This document shows positions 22,181 through 37,993 of a DNA stretch of 64,000 nt, one piece after another. The stretch's first letter is position 1. Each line of letters begins with the position of its first letter. Location of the stretch: assembly GCA_016906335.1 (NCBI GenBank), contig JADEYG010000012.1:620501-684500 (forward strand). The letters are read 5' to 3'. Source of the stretch: Novakomyces olei. Taxonomy: Eukaryota; Ascomycota; Novakomycetes; Novakomycetales; Novakomycetaceae. The position numbers and the translations under genes were made by a program. The notes under the pieces were generated by a model, which saw nothing but the letters and a program-made list of their open reading frames with translations, ran no database searches and was not told the DNA's origin.

Positions 22181-22351
22181 GTTTAATGAAGCATTAAAGC
22201 AGGTTAATTTATTCGTTTGAGCAGTGTGCGTTACTAGATATACAGATAAATAGATTTACAGATAAATAGTCAATTAGTCGCAATGCTCAATCACCACCAT
22301 CTCTATCAACTGGCTGCCGTCTATACTCCCTCAATTATATCCACAAAGCAG

Positions 22352-23625
22352 TCAACGAGCCGCTTGAGTTGCCCGGGCAAACTGCTGCAATTGTCGTAGA
22401 GCCGATCCAGAACGGATGGACTGGAGGGAAAGCTCGACTCCATGCTTCCAGTCTCTGGCAGCACCGGCAATTACAAGCAAGGCTGCAGAGTTTACAAGCA
22501 CAAAGTCTAAAACGGCATTTCCCTCTGGCAGTTCGCCCTGTAAAAGCTGAAGCAGTGTTTGGGCATTCTCGTCCGGTGTACCTGATTTTGCTTCGTCCAG
22601 CGAGTGCCTTTGCAGACCAAAATCGGCCGGCTCGATTGTAGACTCTTGCACTTTGCCGTCAATAATGCGCCAGACGTTTGTGGGCCCGGCAATACTGATT
22701 TCGTCCAATCCCTCAGCGCCGCAGACGACCATTGCACGATGGCTGCCGAGTAAGTGCAGGGCCTCTGCAAAAATCCGTCCTAAATCCGGCGTGGCTACTC
22801 CCACCACCCGTGCCGCCAGCCGTGCAGGATGGATAAGGGGACCAAGGAAATTGAAGATGGACGGGATGCCCAGCTGCTTGCGCACGGGGGCCACGTGCCT
22901 CATTCCAGGGTGGAAAACTTGTGCAAAAAGGAAGCAAAAGGAAGACTCGTCCAGTATGCGTTTCAGAGTATTCGGGTGCACTGCCGTTACATCACACCCC
23001 ACAGACATGAGCAAGTCTGCGCTGCCACTCGATGAGCTGGACGCTTTGTTTCCGTGCTATAAAGCGTTAGAATAAAAAGATTAAAAGGAACAAAAAGATT
23101 AAAAGAGTAGAAAAGAGGAATACACATGAATAACATGAATACACATGAATATGAACAATAGTTGGAAAGAGCCAAAGTAAAAGGCAAATGTATGGCGCAG
23201 GTTTATGAACGAGATACGAAACAATTGCAGGCAAAAAAAAAAATAGAAAAAAATTAATAAATAAACAGTACCTTGCAAACTCGACACCCCGCACCAGAGG
23301 CAATTATAGCAGCGCTAGTAGAAATATTAAAAGTATTTTGATTATCGCCACCAGTGCCGACAATATCGACAAACCCTTCGCCCCATGCAGCTTGATCATG
23401 TTCGATTTGCAGCGCACGTGCCCGCATTTCTGTCGCGGCAGCCGCGATCACTTGCGGGTCGCGGTCAATACGAGAAATACGTAAAGCGACCAGTAAACCG
23501 GCGGCGAGAATCGGGTCCACTTCTCCCGTGGCCAATTCGCCCACACATTTTGCAATTTCCGTTGGCGCTGCGCTGCCGGTGCGATCGATGGCTTTAATCA
23601 CCGCTCTTACTCTTTTGTCTGACAT
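22352..23625 (-). CDS. TRP4: Anthranilate phosphoribosyltransferase
   Basis: Second step of tryptophan synthesis: joins anthranilate to PRPP. Proposed exons are 23272-23625 and 22352-23056, giving 352 residues, the usual fungal size. The 215-nt intron (GTACTG to TTATAG) lies between codons and joins GCRVCK to HGNKASSSSSGSADLL. The anthranilate/PRPP signature GTGGDNQNTFNIST is at residues 90-103. KHGNK...SSGSADLL follows across the junction, then FHPGMRHVAPVRKQLG and FNFLGPLIHP. All key loops are present. It shares a short AT-rich promoter with RRP43. I saw no TGACTC Gcn4 site in those 218 bp, which is mildly unexpected for an amino-acid gene. Confidence 0.97.
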
Positions 23626-23843
23626 CTCGACGATAAGGGCAAACGACAGTTTCCCAATACTTTGACATTATACATTAATGTTATTATTTAGAAAAATATA
23701 AAAATATTGTCAATATTGTCAATATTTAAATATTATTCAAATAATTTTGTTGTAGTATGTTAATATATTATATATAGTACATAAAATGATGATAATAATA
23801 ATCGTAATTCAAACGCTTGACCATTCACCAATACCACAAATCA

Positions 23844-24991
23844 ATGGCAGCGTCGCAGCCTTTATCATTTTCCGCTTCGTAAGTGTCTGTCTGCCCTGGA
23901 ACGAGCTAACGCGGAAAAGATTGTACCGGAAAATCGATCTACCACAGTATGTGAACCATTTTGTCGCACAAGGAACTCGGCCGTCGCGCAGTACTTTTAC
24001 TTCTTTTCGTGACATCGTCATTAGTCCACACGCTCTTTCCACGTGCGATGGAAGCGCCCTCGTTCGCGTTGGCAATGCGAGCTTTATCGGCACTTTGACC
24101 AGTTCAGTGTGCGAACCGCTGGCAGAGCGACCAAATCAGGGAATTGTTGGTACGCATTTTACTTTTGGCCTTTTTGCTATTTTTTCTTTTTCTTGACCCT
24201 GAGGTTTGTGTTTGCTCGCCGAAATTCTAATCGTGGTACAGTATGTAACTTCCGCACTGCTGCTTTAGCTAGCGGCGACAATCCTGGACCGCCCGGGAAA
24301 GTTGAACAGGCTGTTTCTGCTGTATTACAGCAGCTCTTATCACTGTAAGTTTGAAAAAATTGAAAAATAGAAATGTCTTGATAATAGAAATTAAAAATTT
24401 TTTTTTTTGAGAATCGAGCCATTTGTGTGGATCTGTACGCCTATTTCACATTGCCGCAAAGCTAAAACAAAAACTGATCTTTATATTCCAAACATACTAA
24501 TTCCCAGGATAGTAGACCTGGACTCACTCGTGATCGAGCCTGGGCTGGCAGTCCGAGTGTTGGATATTGAGGTGACTGGGATAGTGCAATCAGGCTCGTT
24601 ACTGGCTTCAGCCTGGTTCACTGTGCTGGCGACACTGGCTCATACTTCCCTTCCAGCTTTAATATTCGTGCAGGATGAAGGTCAGGCTGTTGTAGATGCG
24701 GAAGCGCCACGGCAACGTATCAAAGCTGATCTCTCAATGCACATGATAAGCTGGATTGATCTGAATGGAAATTTGCTGTTTGATGCGGATGACGAGGAGG
24801 AACAGGTGGTTCAAGACGACGGAGTCAAAAGCGTGCTTATAAACGCGCAAGGTGGAATTGGTTACCTGGATTGGCGCCATAATACTAATGGGACGGACGC
24901 AGAGACTAGCTTAAATTCTGCGCTTTTAATCGCACAGAGACGAAGTGCTGAATTAGCACAGCTGCTCAAGGAATCTTTCCCCGGCGTATAA
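23844..24991 (+). CDS. RRP43: Exosome ring subunit RRP43 (EXOSC8)
   Basis: Catalytically inactive RNase PH-like subunit of the RNA exosome core. Proposed exons are 23844-23878, 23920-24149, 24242-24344 and 24508-24991, giving 283 residues. The first exon is only 35 nt. All three introns split codons cleanly. The second exon gives FVAQGTRPSRSTFTSFRDIV and TCDGSALVRVGNAS, matching the (R)PDGR..-EFR and ADGSALVRLGNT pattern of Rrp43. The third gives NPGPPGKVEQAV. The fourth starts IVDLDSLVIEPGLAVRV, matching the DL.SLCI.PG block. The third intron is 163 nt and contains an A-rich then T-rich stretch. The Arg of RPDGR is kept but Gly is Ser, which is tolerable in a non-catalytic subunit. Confidence 0.85.
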
Positions 24992-25412
24992 ATATGCGCT
25001 GACAAGCCGCATTTGAGGATACCCACATTGTTTGTTTTGCTGTTTTAATATAATTTAGACTGAACAACCCGGGCCTATCAAAACAAATGTAAATTTCTCC
25101 AGCGTGGATGCCATCAATGCTGCTTTGAACTCTAGATTTACCAATACAATTGTCCTTTCAATGGTCAAAAAATATCAATTATGCTCTGCTGAGCATCACA
25201 AGTACACGCTGCATGTCCATAGCAGCAAACATAAAGGCAGTAGAAACTAGCACCATTGTCATCGTTTTCTTATCCCACTTTAAAATACTAAAACAATGTC
25301 CAGGGTTAGTTAGGGTTAATAATATTGAGGGCGCGTATCTGTTAATTAGACACGCTTTATCGGGCAAAACGGTCTCTGAAACGGCGAATAATACGGCTGC
25401 AATAAAAGAGCC
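24992..25412. promoter_or_regulatory. Promoter of the FAD oxidoreductase gene with teloboxes
   Basis: AGGGTTAGTTAGGGTTAAT at about 25302-25320 forms an interrupted telobox pair, roughly 95-110 bp upstream of the ATG. No gene is supported here. Confidence 0.45.
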
Positions 25413-26957
25413 ATGAAGGACGTGGTAATCGTTGGTACGGAGCATTAAATACAAAGACGACTCAACCATTAGGCGGCGGCATTATTGGGTGTGCGACAGC
25501 GTACTTCTTGTCGCATGACCAAGAGCGCGGCAAATCAATTAATCGAATATTTGTCGTTGAGCCGGCGGCAAAAGTAGCTGAGGGTAAAGCGTGTGAAATA
25601 TTGTCTCAGACAGCAAACTCATTCCCAAGGCGCTTCTGGTAAATCGGGTGGATTAGTCGCTCGCGATTGGCACAGATCTGCGACCGAGTCACTTGGGTTC
25701 TTCAGCTATGAATGCCACCAGGCACTGGCTAAACAGTACAATGGGCTTCGCGAGTGGGACTACCGTCCCGTCACTACCTACTCGCTCGTTTTAAACGAGG
25801 ACTCTGGTTCCAGTTCCAGTTACAGTGCTGGCCACACTAGCCGAGGTGCGCATGAGGCCATCAATGGCCTGGTCGAGTCCATTGCCGAAAACATTGGCAT
25901 GCCAAACGTGCTCCGGCAGCAGGGGCACAAGGATCTGCCTCAAGAGCTGGATATAATTGACAGGGAAAAGATCCGGGAGTGGAGTACGGTTAGCGCAGCC
26001 AATGATACTGCTGGAATGTGAGTGGACTGCTTTTGGCGGAAGCTTTTACACTGTGTGCTCTTGTATTATTGTGAGTCTAATACTTTTAGCGAGCCGGGAA
26101 AGTTTTGCCAGTTTATTATCCACGAGGCAATCAAAAACGGAGTTGAAGTTAAAAGAGGCAAGGCAGTGGCTCTCAAAATTTCTGGGGACAGTATCACTGG
26201 CGTAGTGCTCGAGTCGGGCGAGACTTTGCCGGCCACTGATGTGGTTCTCGCTGCGGGTCCCTGGTCGGGACTAGTCTGGGCCGATCTCGCCAAGAGTATA
26301 ACACTGCAAAATCAGGACGCTGTGCTGCCCACACTTGCGGTCGGAGGCTACAGCGGTCACAGTATTGTTGTCGAGTCACAAGAGGAAGCGTTTAATTTCC
26401 CTCCATGCGCCCTGATTCTGAGCGCGCAAGTTGACGGGGAATCAGACGAGATGGAGATATTCTTCCGTCCTAATGGTATGCGGACAGGAAAACAAATATC
26501 AATAAAACAGAATAAAACAACTCATGTAAACTAATAGAAATACAAAGCAAAAGCGCACAAGTGCACAATTGAAGAGTACTAATATACAGAAATTTATGCT
26601 TGTGGCTTGAATGGAAAAGACGGGAATCCGCCTGAGAGTGTTATGCACGCAACACCGCTCGAAGCTAAGATTGATCGGCTGACTGCTCTTTTGGATGCGG
26701 CGGTGCCAGGCTGGGGCGGGAAAAAATCGACAAAGCAGCAAGTCTGTTACCGACCGAGCTCAAGGGACGCGGTGCCTCTTGTAGGTAATATTAGTAACTC
26801 AAAGTTGCTTCGAAATTTTTATGTAGGCACTGGCCATACTTGTTGGGGTATTAGTCTTGGACCGGGTACGGGTAAATGCCTCAGCGATCTTGTATACGGC
26901 AGACCGCCACCGTGTGATATCTCAAAGTTAGATCCAACCAGGTTTGACCGTATTTGA
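25413..26957 (+). CDS. FAD-dependent oxidoreductase, DAO family (TDA3-like)
   Basis: Proposed exons are 25413-25434, 25473-25583, 25630-26017, 26090-26475 and 26590-26957, giving 424 residues. The 22-nt first exon plus exon 2 makes the Rossmann dinucleotide fold VVIVGGGIIGCATAYFL. Exon 3 then gives ASGKSGGLVARDWH, the FAD-contact block seen in fungal TDA3/SPAC1F5.03c-type proteins. Later features are VVLAAGPWSG, typical of D-amino-acid-oxidase-like enzymes. A C-terminal GTGHTCWGISLGPGTGKCL closes the FAD site. The substrate is unknown. Yeast Tda3 is linked to endosome-to-Golgi sorting, but that role cannot be read from sequence. Intron signals are all canonical. Confidence 0.85.
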
Positions 26958-26962
26958 GAAAC

Positions 26963-27092
26963 GCAATTTAATTTTCATAATTGTAATTTAATTTTCATAA
27001 TTGTAATTTAATTTTCATATAATTGTAATTAATTTTCATATAATTGTAATTAATTTTTCATATGATTGTAATTAATTTTTCATATGATTGTA
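26963..27092. repeat. Tandem repeat of about 20 bp between two 3' ends
   Basis: Six to seven degenerate copies of a unit like taattgtaattaattttcata lie between the ends of the oxidoreductase and SPF30-like genes. A short GT run (tgtgtgtgtg) follows at about 27136. Confidence 0.9.
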
Positions 27093-27194
27093 ATTAATTT
27101 TAATTTACCGTATAGTACCAAGTGTAATACAGGTGTTGTGTGTGTGTGTGGGGGCGTGTCCCCGCAAAGGGTACCGTATATACAAACTGCAGTA

Positions 27195-28001
27195 TCAGCT
27201 GTCAAGGCTATCTTGCAAATAATCAAACTTATGCTTTCCACGCTCTGTGTGACTTTTGGTCATGGGCTTTCCGCTCCCCGTGTAGCCGACACGACCACCG
27301 AATCCTTCGGGAGAGCGAAAAATACTCTTCTCTCCTATTTTGACCCGACCGCCCGCGCCACCCAACTTCACGCCCTTGTTGGCAAACTTTTTCCACGACT
27401 GTTGGGACTGTAATAAACGGGCCTTTTCCTCCTGTGATGTGTTTTTGTTCTTAAGTCTCTTTGAGGGCGGTAATGGAGCGGCAGAATCGTTTTCCCTCGT
27501 ACTCGCTGGCGCAGGTGGAGGCGGGTGAGCCCCTTTAACTGGAGCCGCAGGTTTCGCAGCGGGCGAGGCCTTTGTGGACGGTGGAGGCTTTACAGAAGCA
27601 GATGCTAAAGCAGCCACACTAGTTGCTGGCTTCACCTGCTTTGCCGGTAGCGTTTCTGTCGCATTATAACCAGTAAACTTTACCGTTAGTACAGGCGAAG
27701 CCTTGGAGCCTGTTATCGACGTGACTCTTGCGGGATAGAGCCGACCATCGCCGCTCGCCCAGCGCGCCATTACGGGATCGCCTACGCTAAAGTGATCCGT
27801 TCCCGATCCATCTGGTTTGTCAGACACTGTTGCTTTGGATGCGTGCTCGCTTGCTTCCTCAAGGTACGTCTCTGTCAGACTTATCAAGTCTGCGAGTTCG
27901 CTCTCTAAACTGAGAAGCTCTTCGTTCTCAGGATCGTCCCGAAGAGACTCGCGCACCGTTGACAGCTGTACGCGGTACTGCTCAAGCTCCCCCGAGTCCA
28001 T
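27195..28001 (-). CDS. SPF30/SMNDC1-like Tudor splicing factor
   Basis: Intronless, 268 residues. The N-terminal coiled segment (MDSGELEQYRVQLSTVRESL, then NEELLSLESELADLISLTE) matches SMNDC1/Spf30. The Tudor domain (FSVGDPVMARWASGDGRLYP, then FTGYNATETL) carries the aromatic residues that bind symmetric dimethylarginine. A Pro/Ala-rich linker follows. The C-terminus has SWKKFANKG, IGEKSIFRSPEG and KVGYTGSGKPMT-like segments, diagnostic of Spf30. It is needed for tri-snRNP joining the pre-spliceosome in the nucleus, which fits an intron-rich genome. Complete in all recognisable parts. Confidence 0.92.
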   Translation of the reverse strand: MDSGELEQYRVQLSTVRESLRDDPENEELLSLESELADLISLTETYLEEASEHASKATVSDKPDGSGTDHFSVGDPVMARWASGDGRLYPARVTSITGSKASPVLTVKFTGYNATETLPAKQVKPATSVAALASASVKPPPSTKASPAAKPAAPVKGAHPPPPAPASTRENDSAAPLPPSKRLKNKNTSQEEKARLLQSQQSWKKFANKGVKLGGAGGRVKIGEKSIFRSPEGFGGRVGYTGSGKPMTKSHTERGKHKFDYLQDSLDS

Positions 28002-28944
28002 ACTTTGAAAGCCTCACGAATCTACCGCAATTAAACGTATATTATATTAAAACGTATAGAATTAAGATGTATAGAATAGGAGATTATCATTGTATACGTG
28101 ATGCTGTAAATGGTGTATACTTTTCAAGATACTTTTATATTACAGCTGCAAAGGTGAATAACATTCGTTTGTTTCATCGTTCTTTGTATTTTTATCTGAA
28201 TAACATTCTTTTGTTTTATCGTTCTTTGCATTTAGGTGAATATCCTCGTATACAGATGAATCCTTCCAAATAAGCTGAACTGCTGACCGCGCGAAATACA
28301 GAGCGAGAGCGTATATACTACATGTGACGTTGTATGGCAAGCAATAATGAATTGGCGCGAAACCAGACAAACAAAGTAATACAAAATGCATAAATACGAT
28401 ATTCTCACCTGCTATGCCCACTCGCAGATTGATAATTTGTAATCCGATGTAAACCTGATCATTACTTGCGGCCATACAGTGACGAATTAGGCTGTGTCAC
28501 GCAGTACGGATTCACTTGTATTTCGGGCAAAACACGATTCTTTTCGCGTGCATTTAACAAATTACATGACAGGCACAAGAAATCGACTTAGTAAAGCACA
28601 CGTTCTAGTTGCTGCTACGCTTATCATGCGATTAGGGTTTTCCGCTCGTATTAACCCGACAAGCAAGAAAATAGATCTGCTGCCACATCCACGACAGGTG
28701 AAGGACGCAGGAGCACACAGCCTCCATCAAACAACCGTGTTTGATTGGAAGAGTCGGGTTTGCCACGGAAAAAATTAGAGCATTTCTGCTTGAACCCAGA
28801 CTGCTTCTTTGCTGTACAAGAGCTGGCCCAGATCAAGGTATCAGGGTAACGTGCCTTAAACCAGATTATATCGTACCAGGCTGCTTTTGACGCGGCGGTT
28901 CAATTACTTTCCAACGCTCTAGGCTTTTCGCTTCTACGAAAAAA
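28002..28944. other. 0.94 kb SPF30-bZIP intergenic region
   Basis: Contains an imperfect two-copy repeat (gaataacattc...tcgttctttg, about 28155-28245) and a GATTAGGGTTTT telobox at about 28632. On the minus strand an ATG near 28475 opens a frame (MAASNDQVYIGLQ) leading to a GTGAGA donor-like site. This could be the first exon of a very small gene, but the continuation is not convincing, so I do not call it. Confidence 0.4.
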
Positions 28945-30663
28945 ATGACTCAGACCCGCGAGATCAACGAAGAGCCACTCTTGACGGCCAAACGTGAAAT
29001 GGAGGAGTCAGGAGGCCTTTCTTTTCGCGATATTCCCCACGATCTTTTGTTCACGGACGACTTCCGCAACGATCCTCGCTTCCTCTCAATATTCAATCTC
29101 TCGGATCACCGTATCGACAGCTCCAATGACGCTTTGATTGAAGGGGATAATAAGCGAAGCAGCAGCAGCAGTAGTAGTAGCAGTACTAGCAGTACTATGG
29201 GAGACGACAGAGCAGCAGCAGCAGCCGCAGCCGCCGTGGCCTATGCTGCCAACAAGGAGCAGAAGCGACCTTATCTGATAGAAAGCCCGTCTGCAAGTGC
29301 CGTTTCCTCTGCAGACTCACCTCATATTAAACGTATGCTATTCCGTTTCTCGGTTTGCTTTTTTTCTATTCAATTGTTTTATACCATCTTTCCGTTACTT
29401 TATCAAATGGCTTTTCTAACAAGGGCAGGCCACGCTGACTCCCGACGATCGTCGTCTAACGATGACTTTGACTCGGAAATTAAGCACCGCAAACCCGGTC
29501 GTAAACCTCTGCTCTCTGAGCCCGTCGACAAACGCAAGGCCCAGAATCGTGCTGCACAGCGCGCCTTCCGTGAGCGCAAGGAGAACGCGGTTCGTGTACT
29601 GGAAGATCGTGTGATGGTTTTGGAAAGTCACAATTCTGAAGTCGACTCGGAGAACAGCAAACTTCGTGCCGAAATTAAGCGCTTGACTGGTGAGCTCTCG
29701 ATACTTCGAGGAAAACCCTTTACTTTTTCCATGCAGCCTCGTCAGAGGGAAGAGGAGCCACCCGCAGCCTTGGAGGATGTGCCACCCTTGCTAAACGCAC
29801 AAGACACTGCCGATTACAAGTCAACATCGTCTGTTAGTGAGGCCTCGCCAGAGACGAATGATTCGATTGGACTTAATGATGGTGCCAGGGCAAGGAGCAA
29901 GGACAATTTGCAAGCTTTGTCGTCATCGCTGAAAAGCAGGTCTGCCCCTGCATGCCAGGATGACTTTTGTGAGAAGCTGTCATTAGCATGTGGCACTAGA
30001 GAACACCCTATTCCTATAGGAAAGCCGTACGGTGTCGAGGCATCGATTTCAAAATACTCACAAAAAGGCTTAGCTGATCCTAGCCATGCATTTACAAATC
30101 CGGCCGATTTGATCTCGGTACAGGAGACCTTCTTTGCATCGGACGTTAATGGTGCAAACTTTTTACCAATGGACAACGTCAACAAGGACGTGTTTTCTGC
30201 GTTTAGAAATCCTGATGGAGACTTTGATTTCGATACAAGCCACGATATATCGGGAGAAGATTTACGCGAAGGCATATTTGATGAACTTGGCCAATTCGAC
30301 ACTGGTAATGCTAATCTCTTTGTCGATGATTCGCCATCACAATGGCCGACGGGTCCTTCTGGTAGTGAAGGTCTGCACTCTACTGGAGGACGCCAAATAA
30401 GGAACGCTGAAACTTACAGCGTGGAAGGAGAAGACGAAGGAGAAGAAGATGAGGACGAGTCAAAGACAATAATGCCACCAGAAGCACAGTATATTACTTG
30501 CCCTGCGATTTGGCAACAACTAAGAGCTCGGGAAGATTTCGAGTCTTTGGATATCGATAAATTATGCGCCGATTTACGTGGAAAGGCAAAATGTTCCATG
30601 GACGGGCCTGTACTGACAGAGACCGACATGGATGATGTTTTGCAGCAGCATGGAGGAAAATAA
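28945..30663 (+). CDS. AP-1-like bZIP factor, Pap1/Yap1 type
   Basis: Proposed exons are 28945-29332 and 29429-30663, giving 540 residues. The basic region KRKAQNRAAQRAFRERKE is the fungal Yap/Pap signature, including the NxxAQxxFR recognition residues, and a leucine zipper follows. The n-CRD (FCEKLSLACGTREHP) and c-CRD (SLDIDKLCADLRGKAKCSMD) hold the cysteines that in Pap1/Yap1 form disulphides on peroxide and mask the nuclear export signal. So it should be an oxidative-stress regulator shuttled by redox state. Poly-Ser and poly-Ala runs lie at about residues 73-100. The intron is 96 nt (GTATGC, TTCTAAC, GGGCAG), a multiple of three with no stop. Confidence 0.95.
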   Translation: MTQTREINEEPLLTAKREMEESGGLSFRDIPHDLLFTDDFRNDPRFLSIFNLSDHRIDSSNDALIEGDNKRSSSSSSSSSTSSTMGDDRAAAAAAAAVAYAANKEQKRPYLIESPSASAVSSADSPHIKRMLFRFSVCFFSIQLFYTIFPLLYQMAFLTRAGHADSRRSSSNDDFDSEIKHRKPGRKPLLSEPVDKRKAQNRAAQRAFRERKENAVRVLEDRVMVLESHNSEVDSENSKLRAEIKRLTGELSILRGKPFTFSMQPRQREEEPPAALEDVPPLLNAQDTADYKSTSSVSEASPETNDSIGLNDGARARSKDNLQALSSSLKSRSAPACQDDFCEKLSLACGTREHPIPIGKPYGVEASISKYSQKGLADPSHAFTNPADLISVQETFFASDVNGANFLPMDNVNKDVFSAFRNPDGDFDFDTSHDISGEDLREGIFDELGQFDTGNANLFVDDSPSQWPTGPSGSEGLHSTGGRQIRNAETYSVEGEDEGEEDEDESKTIMPPEAQYITCPAIWQQLRAREDFESLDIDKLCADLRGKAKCSMDGPVLTETDMDDVLQQHGGK

Positions 30664-35493
<4,830 letters not shown>

Positions 35494-36278
35494 TCTGCTT
35501 TATTCTTGCCATGGCTTTTATTTGCAGCTTGCGTCTTGCTGCTCTCTATAATATCTCGTTAGATGAGCGGCAATACTCTTATACCTGTTTCTTTGTGACG
35601 CTTTACACATTCACCGGTTGGGGCATTCACATGCCTACATTAATTAATGTCTTTGTAATTTGATAATACGACGAGAGCATGTTTGCGTATAAAGACGCAA
35701 AATCGTTTAACGGTCGGTAGACGGAGTGAAATATTATATTAATTTGGAAGTATAATTGAAACAAATTCCGTTGGACAATTGCCAATCAATTTTGAGTAGA
35801 CGCGCCGACGACAGTGCCCGCGTTCACTAATCGTGCAAGAAAGCAAAACTAATTGAAAAGAAATGTAAACTAATTATAAAACGAATAATAAAATAAAATG
35901 GAGAAATAAAATACATAAATAAAATAGAGAAATAAAATAGAGAGATCAATAGAGGACAAAAAAACAACAGAAAAGGAAAAGAATAAAAAATAAAAAATAC
36001 AAAATACAAATACGAATACAAATACAAAAAAAAAATAAAAAATAAAAAATAAAAAATAAAATAATAAAAAATACGTATAATAAAAAATACGTATAATAAA
36101 AAAATATCCTTCGTATATTTGGCAATTAAATCAAGTATCGAAACATAAAAATTAGCTTTAGAGATAACGGTATACATTATTAAATAAGATGTGAATAATC
36201 AAGCATTAAATCATACACAGCAACGTTTGAGCGCAGCAAAGCTTATCCAAGGAAAACGCCGTTTGGCGGTGGGCGACG
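35494..36278. repeat. A-rich low-complexity region upstream of PHO85
   Basis: About 35880-36110 consists mainly of drifting aataaa/aaaat units. On the other strand this makes T-rich frames that look hydrophobic but are not genes. No coding sequence is supported here. Confidence 0.7.
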
Positions 36279-37343
36279 ATGAACTTTCAGCAGCTAGAAA
36301 AACTGGGTATGCGTGGATAAAGCTAATATGAAATCGTTGCAAAAAGTACGATCTAACAACCGCAGGCGAGGGAACGTATGCTACGGTATACAAAGGGCGC
36401 GATCGGAGTACGGGAGAAATGGTGGCACTTAAAGAGATCCATGTGGACGCGGAGGAAGGGACGCCAAGCACGGCTATCAGGGAAATCTCGCTCATGAAAG
36501 AGCTAAAGCACGAGAATATTGTGGCGTTATGGGACGTAATTCACACGGAGAACAAGCTTATGCTGGTATTCGAGTGCATGGACAAAGACTTGAAAAAGTT
36601 TATGGACTCGGCCGGCAATAAGGGAGCTCTTGAAGCACCTTTGATTAAAAGCTTTATGTACCAGCTTTTGAGTGGCGTCAATTTCTGCCACGAAAATCGC
36701 GTCCTCCACCGGGACTTGAAGCCTCAAAATCTGCTGATAAATACACGTGGAGAGTTAAAGCTGGCTGACTTTGGCTTGGCTCGTGCTTTTGGAATACCGG
36801 TCAACACGTTCTCCAACGAGGTTGTTACCCTGTGGTACCGCGCCCCGGACGTGCTATTGGGGAGCCGTACCTACTCAACTTCCATCGACATTTGGTCCGC
36901 AGGCTGTATTATGGCCGAAATGTACACGGGCCGCCCTTTGTTCCCGGGCGCCAATAACGAGGACCAGCTGCTGCGGATATTTCGGCTCATGGGGACGCCG
37001 AACGAGCAGACTTGGCCTAAAGTAACGCAGCTGCCAGAGTGGAAGGGCTCTTACCCTTATTTCTCGATTCAAGACCTGCGACAGATTTTGCCAATGATTG
37101 ATCCTCTCGGGCTCGATTTGCTACAGCAAATGCTGCAAATGCAGCCTCATATGCGTATAAGCGCACGCGATGCTTTAAGGTATTGTTTTGGGAACTGAAT
37201 TATTTTTGAAACTGAACTATTTTTGAAACTGAATTATTTTTGAAACTGACTAGAGACTAATGACCAGGCACGCATGGTTTGCAGATCTCGTACAGAGCGG
37301 GAACGTCAATATTCCTATCAGCATGCCACAAGCAGCCTACTAG
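36279..37343 (+). CDS. PHO85: Pho85/CDK5-type cyclin-dependent kinase
   Basis: Proposed exons are 36279-36306, 36366-37179 and 37268-37343, giving 305 residues, the same length as yeast Pho85. The short first exon gives MNFQQLEKL, and the junction completes the Gly loop [11 protein letters not shown]. The catalytic Lys is K32, the cyclin helix [11 protein letters not shown] includes the PSTAIR variant at 43-48, the catalytic loop is HRDLKPQN, and [15 protein letters not shown] is identical to Pho85. The last exon supplies HAWFADLVQ, the normal C-terminus; without it the protein would end abruptly. Pho85 with its cyclins controls phosphate, glycogen and cell-cycle responses. The second intron contains a 17-bp tandem repeat. 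Confidence 0.97.
37193..37249 (+). repeat. 17-bp tandem repeat inside PHO85 intron 2
   Basis: aactgaattatttttga occurs three times with one base changed and a fourth copy started. The last partial copy runs into the branch-site region (GACTAATG). Confidence 0.95.
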
Positions 37344-37993
37344 GGTGACGGGTTTGCTTCCCTGCTCGTTTGTTTGTTTGTTTTATAAGGCTTTTAATTT
37401 TTGACCGTACTAGCGAAGGCTTACACTATTCCTTTTGGCGATTGTTTAAACACATTTTTGTTATACGCCTGTGCTTTTGTGCAGCCTTGTAGCTGCTCTT
37501 GCTACTCACTGCTCCAGGCAAAGGCTCCAAGGACGCGATGGACGCAACAGATGAAATACTTCATCACAATACTACTACATCTAGTCATACAGTGAAATGT
37601 GACTATCGATAGAGCGACTTGTACAATATACATCCTTATACCAATTTGATGTCGTTTTGAAAGTACATCCTGGCTCGCACATGGTCACAGCCGTCGAATA
37701 CTGGGGATCACCGAGTTTAGACTTGTATATTATCGATTAAAATACAATTGTCTTTTACTTCGTCCAGTATTCTTTCATCCCGATTTTTGCTGGGGAAAAG
37801 GGCAAAGTTAGGCTTGTAAAATGCTTATAAATGTATCGAGCGGCTGTCAACGGACCAAAAGCCGGAGGTAAAGTCTAAAGACGTATACATGGAACAAAAG
37901 CACATTCTACGCTCTAAAGGCCTGATACCCGCTTATTGTTTCTGCTAATAATTTTTGTATTCTCTGTATCTTTTACCTACACGGATAGAATGC
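37344..37993. other. Convergent 0.65 kb between PHO85 and COX5
   Basis: No supported gene or repeat. 3' flanks of both neighbours. Confidence 0.4.

Noticed and set aside
28140-28475. Minus-strand frame starting MAASNDQVYIGLQ
   Set aside because: A donor-like GTGAGA follows the first 23 codons, but no continuation gave a recognisable protein. Too weak to call a gene.
35827-36177. Phe/Tyr-rich hydrophobic frame on the minus strand
   Set aside because: It is the translation of an A-rich simple repeat (T-rich on that strand), so compositional and not a membrane protein.
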